A stretch of 64,000 nucleotides of DNA from Cyanobium gracile_A (GCF_034931305.1 NZ_JAYGHY010000006.1:1-64000), one strand, 5' to 3'; numbered from the stretch's first letter, positions 41,567 through 52,143 are shown. Notes: generated from the sequence alone by a model not told the origin. A program made the numbers and translations.

Positions 41567-43243
41567 GTGCCTCGACGTCCGGCACAGCCCCTCCCCCAGC
41601 TGCTGCTGTTCGCCGAACCCCTGCAGAGGGCAGGCCTCACCAGTTGGCTTGAGGCCCCCCCTGGCGGCAGTGCAGCCACTGGCTGGAGCGGCTGTCGGGT
41701 GGTGGACGCTGACGGGTTGCAGGGCTCACCCCAGCTCATCGTCTGGTGCCTCGGCGCTCTGCCCGAGCCGCAGGCGCTCGATGGCGAGAGCCGCCGCCTG
41801 CTGGAACGCTGGCATCCGGCGCCGCTGTTGCTGCTCTTGCCGGTCGACCACCCCTATGGCAGCGATGTTCTGCTGCAATTGCCGGCCCAGGGCCTGATCG
41901 AGCAGGCCGACGCCGACAGCCTGCGGGAGGCCGTTACGACTGTGCTGGCCGGCGGCCGCGTGCTGGCGATCGGTGCTGCCCACCAGGCCTCTGCGGCCAC
42001 CCCCACCGTGCCCATGGGCCTGGGCCAGTGGTTGCTGCTGAGCGGGCTGCAGCAGATTGATGCCGAACTGCGCCTTTGTCTGCGGCTGCTCAATCCACCG
42101 CCTGACCAGTTGTTGCCGTTACTGCTGCTGGAGGGCCGGGTGCGGGAGCTGCGGCTGGCCCGGCGTTTGCTGCTGTGGCTGTGGGGTCCGCTCAGCCTGG
42201 CCTGGGGCGAGCCGATCGGCCCTGAGCCCGTCGCCGTCGCCGCCGCCGCCAGCCAGGCCTCCGCCACGGGCCATGGGGTCGCGATCACCCTGCGGCAGCG
42301 CACCGCCGAGGGCCTCTGGGAGGCCCTGCGGGAGCGGCTGAGGCAGGCCGCCGCCGCGGGACCCAGCAACAACAGCGGCCAACTCCTGGCCCTTGATGGT
42401 CTGCACGCTTCCCGCCGCAGCGATCTGCTGTTGGGGCTGCTGGAGCAATTCGACCGGCTGCGCCATCGGTTGCTTCAGGACGATCCTCGCGGCGAACAGC
42501 TGGAGCGGCTCTGGAAGGAGTTGCAACCGGAGCTGCGTCAGCAGGCCCTGCGCCACATGGCTGGCTCGTACGTGCAGCTGCCCATGGACGGCAAGCTCTG
42601 CCCGGTGGCCGAGACGCTCCTGCACCGCAGCGCGTTTGCCGACGACGACCAGGAACTGCCCGATCCGGTGGCCATGCTCACGCCCCTGCTGCAGGCTCGT
42701 CCGCTGCTGGTAGACGGCCACCTGCTGGCTCCGGATGAGCCCCAGGCCGTGCTCTATCTGGAGCTGTTGCTCAGCAACTGGCTGGTGCGCAGCGCCGAGC
42801 TGATCAGTGCCGAGGTGCTGGCGGCCTGCGCCGAATGGCCCGAACTGCGACGCTACCTGCTCCGTCCCGAGCTGCTGGCCACCCGCAACCTGGAGCGACT
42901 GCGCAACCAGCTCAATGCCCAGCAGCGCTGGACCAGCTGGTTCGACCGTCCGATCCACCTTTATGAGAGCCGGCGACCCCTGTTTCGCCTCGGGGCCGGA
43001 GCCATCGACTGCGTCGATCTCACCGAGCCCCGCGACGACGAACTGCGCCAGCTCGGCTGGGTGCAGCAGGCGGTGACTCTGGCCCTGGAGGCCCGCGATG
43101 CCCTGGCCCCCCAGCTGCAGAGCCTGCTGAAGCGCCTGGGGGATCTGCTGGTGGTGCTGCTGACACAGGTGCTTGGCAAGGCGATCGGCCTTGTGGGTCG
43201 TGGCATCGTCCAGGGAATGGGGCGGAGCCTCAACCGCGGCTGA
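41567..43243 (+). CDS. DUF3685 (Ycf55-like) protein
   Basis: A 558-residue cyanobacterial protein. The N-terminal ~130 residues look like a response-regulator receiver fold without clear phosphorylation residues (LPQLLLFAEPLQRAGLTSWL to LIEQADADSLREAVTTVLAGG). The rest is a long helical region with a membrane-seeking C-terminus (GDLLVVLLTQVLGKAIGLVG). This matches DUF3685, related to plastid Ycf55. Function unknown. It begins 26 bases after the Fur gene and ends 22 bases before the photosystem factor gene, suggesting one transcript. Confidence 0.75.
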   Translation: MPRRPAQPLPQLLLFAEPLQRAGLTSWLEAPPGGSAATGWSGCRVVDADGLQGSPQLIVWCLGALPEPQALDGESRRLLERWHPAPLLLLLPVDHPYGSDVLLQLPAQGLIEQADADSLREAVTTVLAGGRVLAIGAAHQASAATPTVPMGLGQWLLLSGLQQIDAELRLCLRLLNPPPDQLLPLLLLEGRVRELRLARRLLLWLWGPLSLAWGEPIGPEPVAVAAAASQASATGHGVAITLRQRTAEGLWEALRERLRQAAAAGPSNNSGQLLALDGLHASRRSDLLLGLLEQFDRLRHRLLQDDPRGEQLERLWKELQPELRQQALRHMAGSYVQLPMDGKLCPVAETLLHRSAFADDDQELPDPVAMLTPLLQARPLLVDGHLLAPDEPQAVLYLELLLSNWLVRSAELISAEVLAACAEWPELRRYLLRPELLATRNLERLRNQLNAQQRWTSWFDRPIHLYESRRPLFRLGAGAIDCVDLTEPRDDELRQLGWVQQAVTLALEARDALAPQLQSLLKRLGDLLVVLLTQVLGKAIGLVGRGIVQGMGRSLNRG

Positions 43244-43265
43244 GGTGGCCGCTGTGCAGGGCACA

Positions 43266-43858
43266 ATGAGCCGAGACGCCCGCTGCCCCTTGCCCCGTTT
43301 GCTGTCACGGCCCTTCGCCGGCCTCTGGGCCCTTCTGTTGATCATGGCGATGGGACTGCTCTGGACCCCTGGTCCGGCGTCGGCGAGCCTCGAGAACGAC
43401 CGCTATGACGGCAACATCTTCGCCCTCTATGCCGGCAACGGTTCGCTGGTGCCGCCCCGCAGCAGCCTGGCCCAGTCCCTGGCCGACCATCGGGTGGCGG
43501 TGATCGTCTATTACCTCGACGACAGCAGCGTCAGCAAGCAGTTCTCCCCGGTGGTGTCCGAGCTGCAGCGGATCTGGGGCAATGCCATCGACCTCATCCC
43601 CCTGGTCACCGATCCCCTCCAGAACCGGCCCGATGGCGGCGTCAGCGATCCCGCCCATTACTGGGACGGCCTGATTCCCCAGGTGGTGGTGATCGACAGT
43701 GACGGCCGGGTGGTCTTCGATCGCCATGGTCAGGTGAGTGTCGATGCCATCAACACGGCCGTGAGCGCAGCCACCGGCATTCCGATGGCGCCAGGCTCCG
43801 GCAACAGCGCCACCTTGAGCTTCAACGAACTCAACAGCGAAGTGGTGGCGTCCCGCTG

Positions 43859-43859
<1 letters not shown>
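43266..43859 (+). CDS. Thylakoid photosystem I accumulation factor-like protein
   Basis: A 197-residue exported, thioredoxin-fold-like protein. A signal/anchor helix (LWALLLIMAMGLLWTPGPASA) is followed by FALYAGNGSLVPPRSSLAQS, AVIVYYLDDSSVSKQFSPVV and LIPQVVVIDSDGRVVFDRHG. These segments match the cyanobacterial family named thylakoid membrane photosystem I accumulation factor, as I recall it. There is no CxxC motif, so it is not an active thioredoxin. Its stop overlaps the fumC start by one base. Confidence 0.75.
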
Positions 43860-45238
<1,379 letters not shown>

Positions 45239-45547
45239 GGGCCGGGATCCTTGAATTCTTCTGGATCGCCCGTAAACTCCCCAACATGTTCAAGGCGATG
45301 CTCCTCAGAAGATCTTCTCCGTCGAATCCCTTTTGTATCGATGGTCACATTGATGGGCATCGAAGTTGTTTCAGCAACGATGAACGGAGTCCTGACATGA
45401 TTCCTCTACCGTTCTCACAGGCAAATCTCACTCCGCGCTTCGGCATCACCCTTGCGCTGATCAACTTCCTGAAGGCGTCGTGCGTCTTTGCGCTTATGAG
45501 TGGGGCCGCCATCGTTGCTCCCTGTCCAGGATTGTTGCAGTCCTGAG
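45239..45547. other. Gene-free interval between fumC and the pilin pair
   Basis: About 310 bases with lower GC. One frame (about 45286-45546) would encode MFKAMLLRRSSPSNPF and a hydrophobic C-terminal half, but it has no ribosome site and no recognisable product. No tRNA-like fold or terminator was found. The interval probably carries the pilin promoter. Confidence 0.45.
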
Positions 45548-46042
45548 ATGTCTTTGCTTCACGTCCCAGACCCAGGACATCAGTCCGTTGGCATCATCCC
45601 CCCCGGCGCTCTGCGACCGTTGCTCCGTCGCGGGGGCTTTCAGCGAACAGGCGGCCTGAGCCTCACCCGATCACCGGGTTTCTCGCTTCTGGAGCTGATG
45701 ATCGTGGCCAGCATCGTGGGAATCCTGACCGCGGTCGTCCTCCCCCAGTACCGCCGCAGTCGGGCCGTCGCCGAAGCCTCCAGCAGCATTCACGAAACGG
45801 TTTCCTTCGGAAAGCATTGCGCCGTGGCCCACAAGTCCGGGCTGTCTGTCATGGTCGCTCAACCCTCCGGTGGAGCGACTCAGTTCTGTAACGGTCGATC
45901 AACTCGGCAGTTCGACAGTCGCCGCTGGTCGGGGGACGCCACAGGTGTGTTCTGTCTGGGATTGTCGGCAGCTCAATCCCACCGTCAAGCTAGGTTGCGT
46001 GTCACCGTTACGGGGCAAATCACCTGCACCTTCCTTCCCTGA
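45548..46042 (+). CDS. Type IV pilin-like protein (first of a tandem pair)
   Basis: A 164-residue prepilin. A 43-residue leader precedes the PilD cleavage site in PGFSLLELMIVASIVGIL (cut after G, then methyl-Phe), with the usual Glu at position +5. The hydrophobic helix is followed by a globular domain with Cys residues in GKHCAV, TQFCNG and VFCLGL and a final TCTFLP. Such proteins are pilins or minor pilins of a type IV pilus or secretion apparatus. A long leader is unusual but shared by the second pilin only in part. The C-terminal pattern WSGDATGVFCLGL is almost repeated in the next gene. Confidence 0.85.
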   Translation: MSLLHVPDPGHQSVGIIPPGALRPLLRRGGFQRTGGLSLTRSPGFSLLELMIVASIVGILTAVVLPQYRRSRAVAEASSSIHETVSFGKHCAVAHKSGLSVMVAQPSGGATQFCNGRSTRQFDSRRWSGDATGVFCLGLSAAQSHRQARLRVTVTGQITCTFLP

Positions 46043-46236
46043 CTCGCAGGTTGTTGTCCTTCGCGACGGCCTTGATAATCGGCTCAGGCTAGGTCGCTGG
46101 CCTCTTCAACGGAAGTCCGGGTCCGCAAACATTTGTTGAGAAACCTGGTCGGGTGACGATTTCATCTGATCCCTTTGGGGTGTGATTGGAGTGTTACTGC
46201 ACTTAGAATGAACGCTGTGCAGACAAACACCTGCCC

Positions 46237-46692
46237 ATGACGGAGTCCCCAGCTGGTTCCATTCACGGGCGGTCAACGACCGCATTAAGTATCAAGGGCT
46301 GCATGGGCAGCCCCTCTTCGGTCCCTGCTGGTTTCACGCTCATTGAACTCATGATCGTGATGTCCCTGGTGGGGATTCTTTCTGTCGTGCTGCTGCCCCA
46401 GTACTTCCGGACCAAGATCCAGGCGGAAGCGGCCATCAGCATCGCCGAAACCCTCTCCTTCGCCGAGCAGTGCGCCGTAGCCAACAAGTCGGGGATTGCC
46501 GTGACCGTGCAGCAACCCTTCAACGGCGCCGCCCGGATCTGCAACGGGCAGGCCGTCCGGCAGATCAACAGCCGCACCTGGTCGGGGGATGCGGCGGGGA
46601 TCCAATGCCTCGGGGTGACCGCCAATGGCTCCCAGCGCCGCGCCAGGATCCGGGTGGCCACCGATGGCTCCCTGACCTGCCGCTTCATCTGA
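46237..46692 (+). CDS. Type IV pilin-like protein (second of a tandem pair)
   Basis: A 151-residue prepilin with cleavage site PAGFTLIELMIVMSLVGIL after a 32-residue leader, Glu at +5, and a globular part with AEQCAVANKSG, ARICNGQAV, WSGDAAGIQCLG and a final TCRFI. It shares the CAV..KSG, CNG..RQ.-S-R-WSGDA.G and RAR-R motifs with the pilin 200 bases upstream, so the two are paralogues. A TAGAAT at 46204-46209 could be its own -10 box. It ends 8 bases from the convergent PhoH gene. Confidence 0.88.
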   Translation: MTESPAGSIHGRSTTALSIKGCMGSPSSVPAGFTLIELMIVMSLVGILSVVLLPQYFRTKIQAEAAISIAETLSFAEQCAVANKSGIAVTVQQPFNGAARICNGQAVRQINSRTWSGDAAGIQCLGVTANGSQRRARIRVATDGSLTCRFI

Positions 46693-46700
46693 CCCGCAGC

Positions 46701-48080
46701 TCAGAGCAGATTGGCTGCCAGTTCGGCCAGTTCGGAGCGTTCCCCCCGCATCAGGGTGATGTGGCCGGAGAGCAGCTGGCCCTTGAAGCGCTCCACCAGC
46801 CAGGTGAGCCCATTGCTCTCCGCATCCACGTAGGGATTGTCGATCTGATAGGGGTCGCCGGTGAGCACGATCTTGGTGCCTTCGCCTACCCGGGTGACGA
46901 TCGTCTTGACCTCATGGGGGGTGAGGTTCTGGGCCTCATCCACCACCATGAACTGGCGGGGGATCGAGCGGCCGCGGATGTAGCTGATCGCCTCCACTTC
47001 CAGCAGGCCCATGCCCTTGAGATCGCTCCAGTTGCTGCGCGGCGCCCGGTGGCTGCCCCGGGCGGGCTGGGTGTCCTCGCCACCTAGCAGAAAGTCGAGA
47101 TTGTCGACGATCGGTTGCATCCAGGGGGCCATCTTCTCCTCGAGATCCCCGGGCAGGAATCCCATCTCCTTGCCCAGGGAGATCACCGGGCGGGTCACCA
47201 GCAGGCGCTCATAGAGGTGCTCATCGGCCACCTGGTGCAGGCCGGCCGCCAGGGCGAGCAGGGTCTTGCCGGTGCCGGCCTTGCCTACCAGCGTCACCAG
47301 AGCCACCGCCGGATCAAGCAGCAGATCGAGGGCGAAGGCCTGCTCCCGGTTGCGGGGCTGAATGCGCCCCATCTTGGCCTTGGCTGACTTCTGCAGCGGT
47401 TGCAGCGTTCCGGTGCGGCCGTTGTAGCGGGCCAGCAGGGTGTGGGCCGGCTGGGCCAGGTCGACGAGGGTCACCCCCTCGTTGGCCTGCAGAGGCGAAA
47501 CCGGGATCGGCTGGGAGGGGATGGCGTCCGCCGAGAGACCCTCCCCGGCCTTCACCTGGTCCATCAGCTCGGCGCCCATCCAGCGCTCGCTGAAGCCGGG
47601 GTACAGGTCGGCCATGTCCACCTTGTCGGTGGTGTAGTCCTGGGCGATCAGGCCCACCGCATCGGCCTTGATGCGCAGGTTGGTGTCCTTGGTGACAAGC
47701 ACCACCGGCGCCTGGCCGCCCACCACCTCCTGCAGCCGCTGCTCCAGCGCCACCGCCAGGATGTTGTTGTCGCCATTGCCCGCCTTCAGCTCGGGCGGCA
47801 GCTGGCGCAGGGTCTCGCTGCGGCAGAACACCACCTTCAAGGTGCCGCCGCTGTGGTCATTGATCGGCACGCCCTCGGCCAGGTTGCCCTTTTCGCGCAG
47901 CTGGTCGAGCAGGCGGGACACCTGGCGGGCGTTGCGGCCCTTTTCGGAGGGATCCCGCTTGAAACGGTCGATTTCCTCGACCACCTCGATCGGGATCACC
48001 ACCTGGTTGTCTTCGAAACGGTTAAGGGCCTGGGGGTCATGCAGCAGCACATTGGTGTCGAGCACGAAGGTCTTGCGCAT
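46701..48080 (-). CDS. PIN-PhoH ATPase/RNase-like protein
   Basis: A 459-residue two-domain protein. Residues 1-~140 are a PIN domain with acidic residues in FVLDTNVLLHDP, EEIDRFKRD and GDNNILAVAL, expected to cut RNA. Residues ~235-459 are a PhoH-type ATPase with Walker A TLVGKAGTGKTLLAL and Walker B FMVVDEAQNLTPHE. This PIN-PhoH (PhoH2) fusion is shown in other bacteria to unwind and cleave RNA. ATG 48080 gives the family start MRKTFVLDTNVLL; the longer frame is rejected. Confidence 0.9.
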   Translation of the reverse strand: MRKTFVLDTNVLLHDPQALNRFEDNQVVIPIEVVEEIDRFKRDPSEKGRNARQVSRLLDQLREKGNLAEGVPINDHSGGTLKVVFCRSETLRQLPPELKAGNGDNNILAVALEQRLQEVVGGQAPVVLVTKDTNLRIKADAVGLIAQDYTTDKVDMADLYPGFSERWMGAELMDQVKAGEGLSADAIPSQPIPVSPLQANEGVTLVDLAQPAHTLLARYNGRTGTLQPLQKSAKAKMGRIQPRNREQAFALDLLLDPAVALVTLVGKAGTGKTLLALAAGLHQVADEHLYERLLVTRPVISLGKEMGFLPGDLEEKMAPWMQPIVDNLDFLLGGEDTQPARGSHRAPRSNWSDLKGMGLLEVEAISYIRGRSIPRQFMVVDEAQNLTPHEVKTIVTRVGEGTKIVLTGDPYQIDNPYVDAESNGLTWLVERFKGQLLSGHITLMRGERSELAELAANLL

Positions 48081-48165
48081 GCCAGGGCCCTGCCGGTTGC
48101 ATGGGGCTGAAGCTAGGTCCGCGGGCGCATCTACGCTCCGGCCGGACATTCCCTGACGTATCGGC

Positions 48166-49344
48166 TTGCCGTTCCCCGTTTCCCTCCTGCTGGTTCTGCT
48201 GCTGCTCCTCGGCCTGGGGCTGGTGGTGCTTGAACTGCGCCATCGCCTGCGGCCCGCCTCCCCCCTGCAGCTGCTGCCGGGTGCCTTCCAGGTGCGGCGC
48301 CGAGCCCAGGGCCTGGAGATCACCGGCGACATCCGCATCCGCAACCCCCATCCCCGCATGGAGGTGATGGTGCCGGAGATCACCTTGGTGCCCACCGTGC
48401 TGGGTCGCAGTGACGCGAGCCAGGTGCGCCATGAGCTGCGCATCACGCCACTGCACCCAGACGAAGAGGCCCGCCCCGACGGTTACTGGGCCGCTTACAT
48501 CGTCAAGGGCCGCAAGACCACCGCCGCCCACATCCGCCTCAACCTCACCGGTCCCGCCGGCGTGGATCTCGAAAGCGTGCTCGACACCCTCTGGATGGAC
48601 ATCCACTGGGTGAACTATGGACCCTTCGGGCGGCTGCAGCGGCGCCAGGGGATCCTGATGCCCCTGCAGAAGCCGCAACAGGGTGATCCGGCCGCCCCCG
48701 GCTGGCGCGAGGGGGAAGGTTGCCGCGTTCTGCCGGTGCGCACCCATCTGCTGGGGGTGCTCGACGATTCGCTGGACGTGCTGCGGCGCTACACCGATGG
48801 TCTGCTGCAGCCCGGTGACGTGCTCACCATCGGTGAGACCCCCCTGGCGGTGATCCAGGGGCGTTATCACCACCCGTCGACGGTGGAGCCCTCCTTCCTG
48901 GCACGTCTGCTGTGCCGGGCGTTCCACCCCACCAGCTCCCTGGCCACCGCCTGCGGACTGCAGAGCCTGATCGATGTGTCGGGTCCCGCCCGGGTGCTGG
49001 GGGCCTGGCTGGTGGGCACCGCCCTCAAACTGGTGGGCAGCAAGGGCTGGTTCTATCGGCTGGCCGGAGAGCAGGCCCGCCTGATTGACGACATCACCGG
49101 CACCACGCCTCCCTATGACCAGACGATTGTTCTGGGCCCTGACCAGCCGGCCGCCTGGTGTGAACAGATGGCGGCGGCCCTCGGGGTGGCCGTGGCGGTG
49201 GTCGACGTGAACGACCTGGGCCGCGTGAAGGTGCTGGCCGCCAGCGGCGGCACCGATGAGGCCCTGCTGATGCGGGCGCTGCGTCCCAATCCCGCCGGCA
49301 ATGCCAACGAGCGCACTCCGCTCGTACTGGTGCGCCCCGCGTAG
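48166..49344 (+). CDS. CofE-like (F420-0 gamma-glutamyl ligase-type) protein
   Basis: A 392-residue protein with an N-terminal membrane anchor (PVSLLLVLLLLLGLGLVVLE) and a C-terminal domain resembling coenzyme F420-0:gamma-glutamyl ligase: RVLPVRTHLLGVLDDSLDVL, DGLLQPGDVLTIGETPLAVI and later RLIDDITGTTPPYDQTIVLG. Cyanobacteria keep a CofE-like gene that is usually annotated this way, though the actual ligand is not known. The start is TTG at 48166, which is the only in-frame option before the hydrophobic helix. Divergent from the PhoH gene. Confidence 0.75.
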   Translation: MPFPVSLLLVLLLLLGLGLVVLELRHRLRPASPLQLLPGAFQVRRRAQGLEITGDIRIRNPHPRMEVMVPEITLVPTVLGRSDASQVRHELRITPLHPDEEARPDGYWAAYIVKGRKTTAAHIRLNLTGPAGVDLESVLDTLWMDIHWVNYGPFGRLQRRQGILMPLQKPQQGDPAAPGWREGEGCRVLPVRTHLLGVLDDSLDVLRRYTDGLLQPGDVLTIGETPLAVIQGRYHHPSTVEPSFLARLLCRAFHPTSSLATACGLQSLIDVSGPARVLGAWLVGTALKLVGSKGWFYRLAGEQARLIDDITGTTPPYDQTIVLGPDQPAAWCEQMAAALGVAVAVVDVNDLGRVKVLAASGGTDEALLMRALRPNPAGNANERTPLVLVRPA

Positions 49345-49425
49345 AATGCATGGGATGACGCTGCGTTCTTCGCCGTCGTCCCTGTTCCGCGTTCCCGCGC
49401 CTCTCCCCTTTCTCCGTCGTCTGCC

Positions 49426-49455
49426 GTGCCAGTGCCTGCCGTGCCAGTGCCTGCC
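49426..49455 (+). repeat. Tandem 15-bp duplication at a gene start
   Basis: GTGCCAGTGCCTGCC occurs twice in direct succession (49426-49440 and 49441-49455) and encodes VPVPA twice. It covers the likely GTG start, so slipped-strand change of copy number would alter the N-terminus in frame or move the start. Confidence 0.7.
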
Positions 49456-50547
49456 CAGGGCAGACCCTCCCCCAGTTGGACGGTCGAAGCACTCCAGGGC
49501 TGGCACCTGCCCCTGCTGGATGATCCCGCCTTCCTGCCGCTGCAGCCGCTGCTGCAACGCTCGCTGTTGCTGGCCCTGCCGGAGCAGCTGCTGACGGCGG
49601 TGACCAGCCGCCGCCCCCTGGCCGCCCAGGTGCTTGTGGCTTTGCAGCGCCAGGGCCTCACCCGCCAGCAGGCCCTTGGGCTGATCGTTTGCCGCCGTCT
49701 CAATCGCAGCGGCACCTGCTGGCAGGTGCAGCACCTGCGCCTGGCCCTGGCCGCCACCGAAGCCATCGCTCCAGACGCCTTGGCGCCCAGCCGGGCGGCC
49801 CTGGCTGCCGATCTGCTGCGCCAGGCCATCGGTCGGGTGAAGGGCGCCGCCAGCTGGATCGCCACCGCCTCCAGTCTCGACACCTCCCGGCTGGCCACCC
49901 TGCGGGAGCAGGGGTTCCAGCCCCAGCGCACCGATCGCCTCTGGCGCTGGCAGCCAGCGGCCGATCGCGCCGTCCCGACCCTGCCGGCTGATCTGCAGTT
50001 GCGCCAGCTCAACCGCCGCACGGCCCCGTTGCTCTGGCACCTGGAGCAGGCCACCTGCCCGGCCCACCTGCGCCAGCTCCAGGATCGCCGCATCGAAGAC
50101 CTGCTCGACCAGAGCCGCAGCCATGGCTGGATGCTGGTGGATGCGGTGCGCAATGAGGCTGTGGCGGGCGTGCGCTGGCTCGATGAGCACCCCGGCGGCG
50201 GCCAGGCGGTGGAGCTGAGCATCCATCCTGGCTGGGCCCACCTGCTCGAAACGGCGGCGGAATGCCTGCTGCACCGCCTCGCCAAGGGGGGCACCAGCTT
50301 GTGGCTGCGCTGCGAGGCGAGCGACGGCGAGCGCCAGGGCTGGTTGCAGGCCCTGGGGGCCGAAGCCCACGGCGAGGAGGTGCTGATGGCCCGCAGCGTC
50401 TGGCGGCGCCAGGAAGGCCAGCCGGCCAAGCGGGCGGCGCGGCGCCTTGAAGCGGTGCTCGAGCAGCTCCAGCCCCGGCGGCGGCCCATGCCCACCCCCA
50501 GCGGTCCCCTCGGCAGCCTGCCCACGGCGCCGCTGCTTCCCCGCTGA
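49426..50547 (+). CDS. GNAT-like hypothetical protein
   Basis: A 373-residue protein of two parts. Residues ~20-180 are helical with Leu/Gln-rich repeats (QGLTRQQALGLIVCRRLNRSG). Residues ~185-330 look like a GNAT acetyltransferase: LQLRQLNRRTAPLLWHLEQA, VDAVRNEAVAGVRWLDEHP, ELSIHPGWAHLLETAAECLLHRLAKGG. The A-CoA loop (Q/RxxGxG/A) is not clearly seen, so activity is doubtful. It lies directly before ruvX, whose ATG follows the stop codon with no gap. The start (GTG 49426) sits in a tandem repeat. Confidence 0.55.
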   Translation: MPVPAVPVPAQGRPSPSWTVEALQGWHLPLLDDPAFLPLQPLLQRSLLLALPEQLLTAVTSRRPLAAQVLVALQRQGLTRQQALGLIVCRRLNRSGTCWQVQHLRLALAATEAIAPDALAPSRAALAADLLRQAIGRVKGAASWIATASSLDTSRLATLREQGFQPQRTDRLWRWQPAADRAVPTLPADLQLRQLNRRTAPLLWHLEQATCPAHLRQLQDRRIEDLLDQSRSHGWMLVDAVRNEAVAGVRWLDEHPGGGQAVELSIHPGWAHLLETAAECLLHRLAKGGTSLWLRCEASDGERQGWLQALGAEAHGEEVLMARSVWRRQEGQPAKRAARRLEAVLEQLQPRRRPMPTPSGPLGSLPTAPLLPR

Positions 50548-51066
50548 ATGGCCCCACCCCGGCCGCGATCTGTGCTGGCCATCGATGTGGGGCGACGCCG
50601 CATCGGCCTGGCCGGTTGCGATCCGCTGGGGGTCACGGTGACACCACTGCCGGCTCTGGCGCGGGGGGAGTTCCAGGCCGACCTCGAGCGGCTGCTGAGC
50701 CTGGTGCGACAGCGGCGGGTGCAGGCGCTGGTGGTGGGGCTGCCCCTCGATGCCGGCCAGCGGCCCACACCCCAGGGGATCCATTGCCGCCGCTACGGCC
50801 TGCGGCTGGCCCGGGCCCTGCAGGCCCTCGGCCAGCCCCTGCCCCTGGCCTGGGTGGACGAGCACGCCAGCAGCTGGGCGGCGGGAGAGCGTTTCGCTCT
50901 GCACGGCGACCGCAGCGGCCGCCTCGACAGCGCGGCGGCCGTGTTGTTGCTGGAGCAATGGCAGCGGGAAGGCCCCGAACCGCTGGACCTGACGGCGTTG
51001 AGCGACGATCCGGTCGCTCCGGCGGCCATCGGCGTGGGCACTCGGGCCGGCGTTGATTCATTCTGA
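50548..51066 (+). CDS. ruvX: RuvX/YqgF-family Holliday junction resolvase-like protein
   Basis: A 172-residue RNase H-fold nuclease. Motifs: LAIDVGRRRIGLAGCDP with the catalytic Asp, VVGLPLDAGQ, WVDEHASSWAA (second acidic residue) and RLDSAAAVLLLE. YqgF proteins process 16S rRNA ends in E. coli and are also called putative Holliday resolvases. The ATG follows the previous stop directly, and the coding end overlaps or abuts the DUF3727 gene, in a compact run of five genes. Confidence 0.88.
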   Translation: MAPPRPRSVLAIDVGRRRIGLAGCDPLGVTVTPLPALARGEFQADLERLLSLVRQRRVQALVVGLPLDAGQRPTPQGIHCRRYGLRLARALQALGQPLPLAWVDEHASSWAAGERFALHGDRSGRLDSAAAVLLLEQWQREGPEPLDLTALSDDPVAPAAIGVGTRAGVDSF

Positions 51067-51085
51067 GTACACCCGCTTCCCCTTG

Positions 51086-51634
51086 ATGGCCTCCGACCCC
51101 CCTGCGATGACGGGCTCCGGTGACGTGCCCACCGTGCAGGTGCGGGACGGCAGCGGCCGGCAGCTGCTGTGTTTCCTGGAGCAGCTGATCCCCCTCGATG
51201 GCCACGACTACGCCCTGCTGACGCCGGTGGACACCCCTGTCTGCCTCTTCCGTCTCAGCGACGACGACGATCCCGAGCTGGTGGAGACCCTCAATGCCAC
51301 CGAGCCGATCCTGTCGGTGGCGGATGTGGTGCTGCAGGAACACGACCTGACCCTGGTGCGTTCCGCCGTCACCCTCACCGTCAGCGGAGAACTGGAGGAG
51401 CCCGATCCCGATGAACTCGAGGATGAGGAAGGCGACGACGACAGCGAGACCTACGAATTGCTGGTGAGCTTCATGGCCGGCGAAGAGGAGTACGGCCTGT
51501 ACATCCCCCTGGATCCCTTCTTCGTGGTGGCCCGCATGGAGGGGGCCGACGCGGTGATGGTGGAGGGAGAGGAATTCGAGCGGGTCCAGCCCCGCATCGA
51601 GGCCGAACTCGACGAGCGGGAGAGCGACGACTGA
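51086..51634 (+). CDS. DUF3727 domain protein
   Basis: A 182-residue acidic protein. It has TVQVRDGSGRQLLCFLEQLI, HDYALLTPVDTPVCLF and a very acidic linker (Asp/Glu run around residue 120), followed by YELLVSFMAGEEEYGLYIP. This is the DUF3727 family of cyanobacteria and plants, known in this position before yqeG-type genes. I chose ATG 51086; a longer reading from 51053 overlaps ruvX. The stop overlaps the next ATG by one base. Confidence 0.82.
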   Translation: MASDPPAMTGSGDVPTVQVRDGSGRQLLCFLEQLIPLDGHDYALLTPVDTPVCLFRLSDDDDPELVETLNATEPILSVADVVLQEHDLTLVRSAVTLTVSGELEEPDPDELEDEEGDDDSETYELLVSFMAGEEEYGLYIPLDPFFVVARMEGADAVMVEGEEFERVQPRIEAELDERESDD

Positions 51635-52143
51635 TGCTGCGCGACCTGCTCACGCCCGACTGGCTGCCGGGGACGTCCCTGGCCCACCTGCCGCTGCAGG
51701 AGCTCGTCGACCGTGGCATTCGCGCCCTGGTCCTGGACGTGGACCGCACCCTGCTGCCCCGCCGCCAGGCCACCATGCCCGTCCAGGCTGAGCTGTGGCT
51801 GCGCCACGCCCGCGAGCGGATGCCCCTGCACCTGCTCAGCAACAATCCCTCCCGGCGCCGCATCGGCGCAGTGGCCGACACGATGGGCCTCCCCTACACC
51901 ACCTCGGCGGGCAAGCCGCGGCGGGCGGCCCTGCGCAAGGTGCTGCTGGATCTCGATCTGCCCCCCGCCCAGGTGGCCCTGGTGGGGGATCGGCTGTTCA
52001 CCGATGTGCTGGTGGGCAACCGCATGGGCCTGTTCACCGTGCTGGTCAAGCCGATCGACCCCGACGGCGAGCCCTGCCGCCAGGACCGGTTGCAGAACCT
52101 GGAGTTGCGCATGGCCCGCTGGGTGGGTTCGGTTCCCGGCTGA
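51634..52143 (+). CDS. YqeG-family HAD IIIA phosphatase
   Basis: A 169-residue haloacid-dehalogenase-fold phosphatase. Motif 1 is LVLDVDRTLLP (nucleophile and acid Asp), motif 2 LHLLSNNPS, motif 3 AGKPRRAA and motif 4 VALVGDRLFTDVLVGNRMG. The YqeG group is close to the phosphatidylglycerophosphate phosphatase GEP4 of yeast; a role in phosphatidylglycerol synthesis is possible, and the window also holds a PgsA-like synthase. Start and stop overlap its neighbours by one base on each side. Confidence 0.88.
   Translation: MLRDLLTPDWLPGTSLAHLPLQELVDRGIRALVLDVDRTLLPRRQATMPVQAELWLRHARERMPLHLLSNNPSRRRIGAVADTMGLPYTTSAGKPRRAALRKVLLDLDLPPAQVALVGDRLFTDVLVGNRMGLFTVLVKPIDPDGEPCRQDRLQNLELRMARWVGSVPG

Noticed and set aside
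48037..50958. 973-codon minus-strand open frame
   Set aside because: Low-complexity Gln/Gly/Arg translation opposite the CofE-like, GNAT-like and ruvX genes, which have real motifs.
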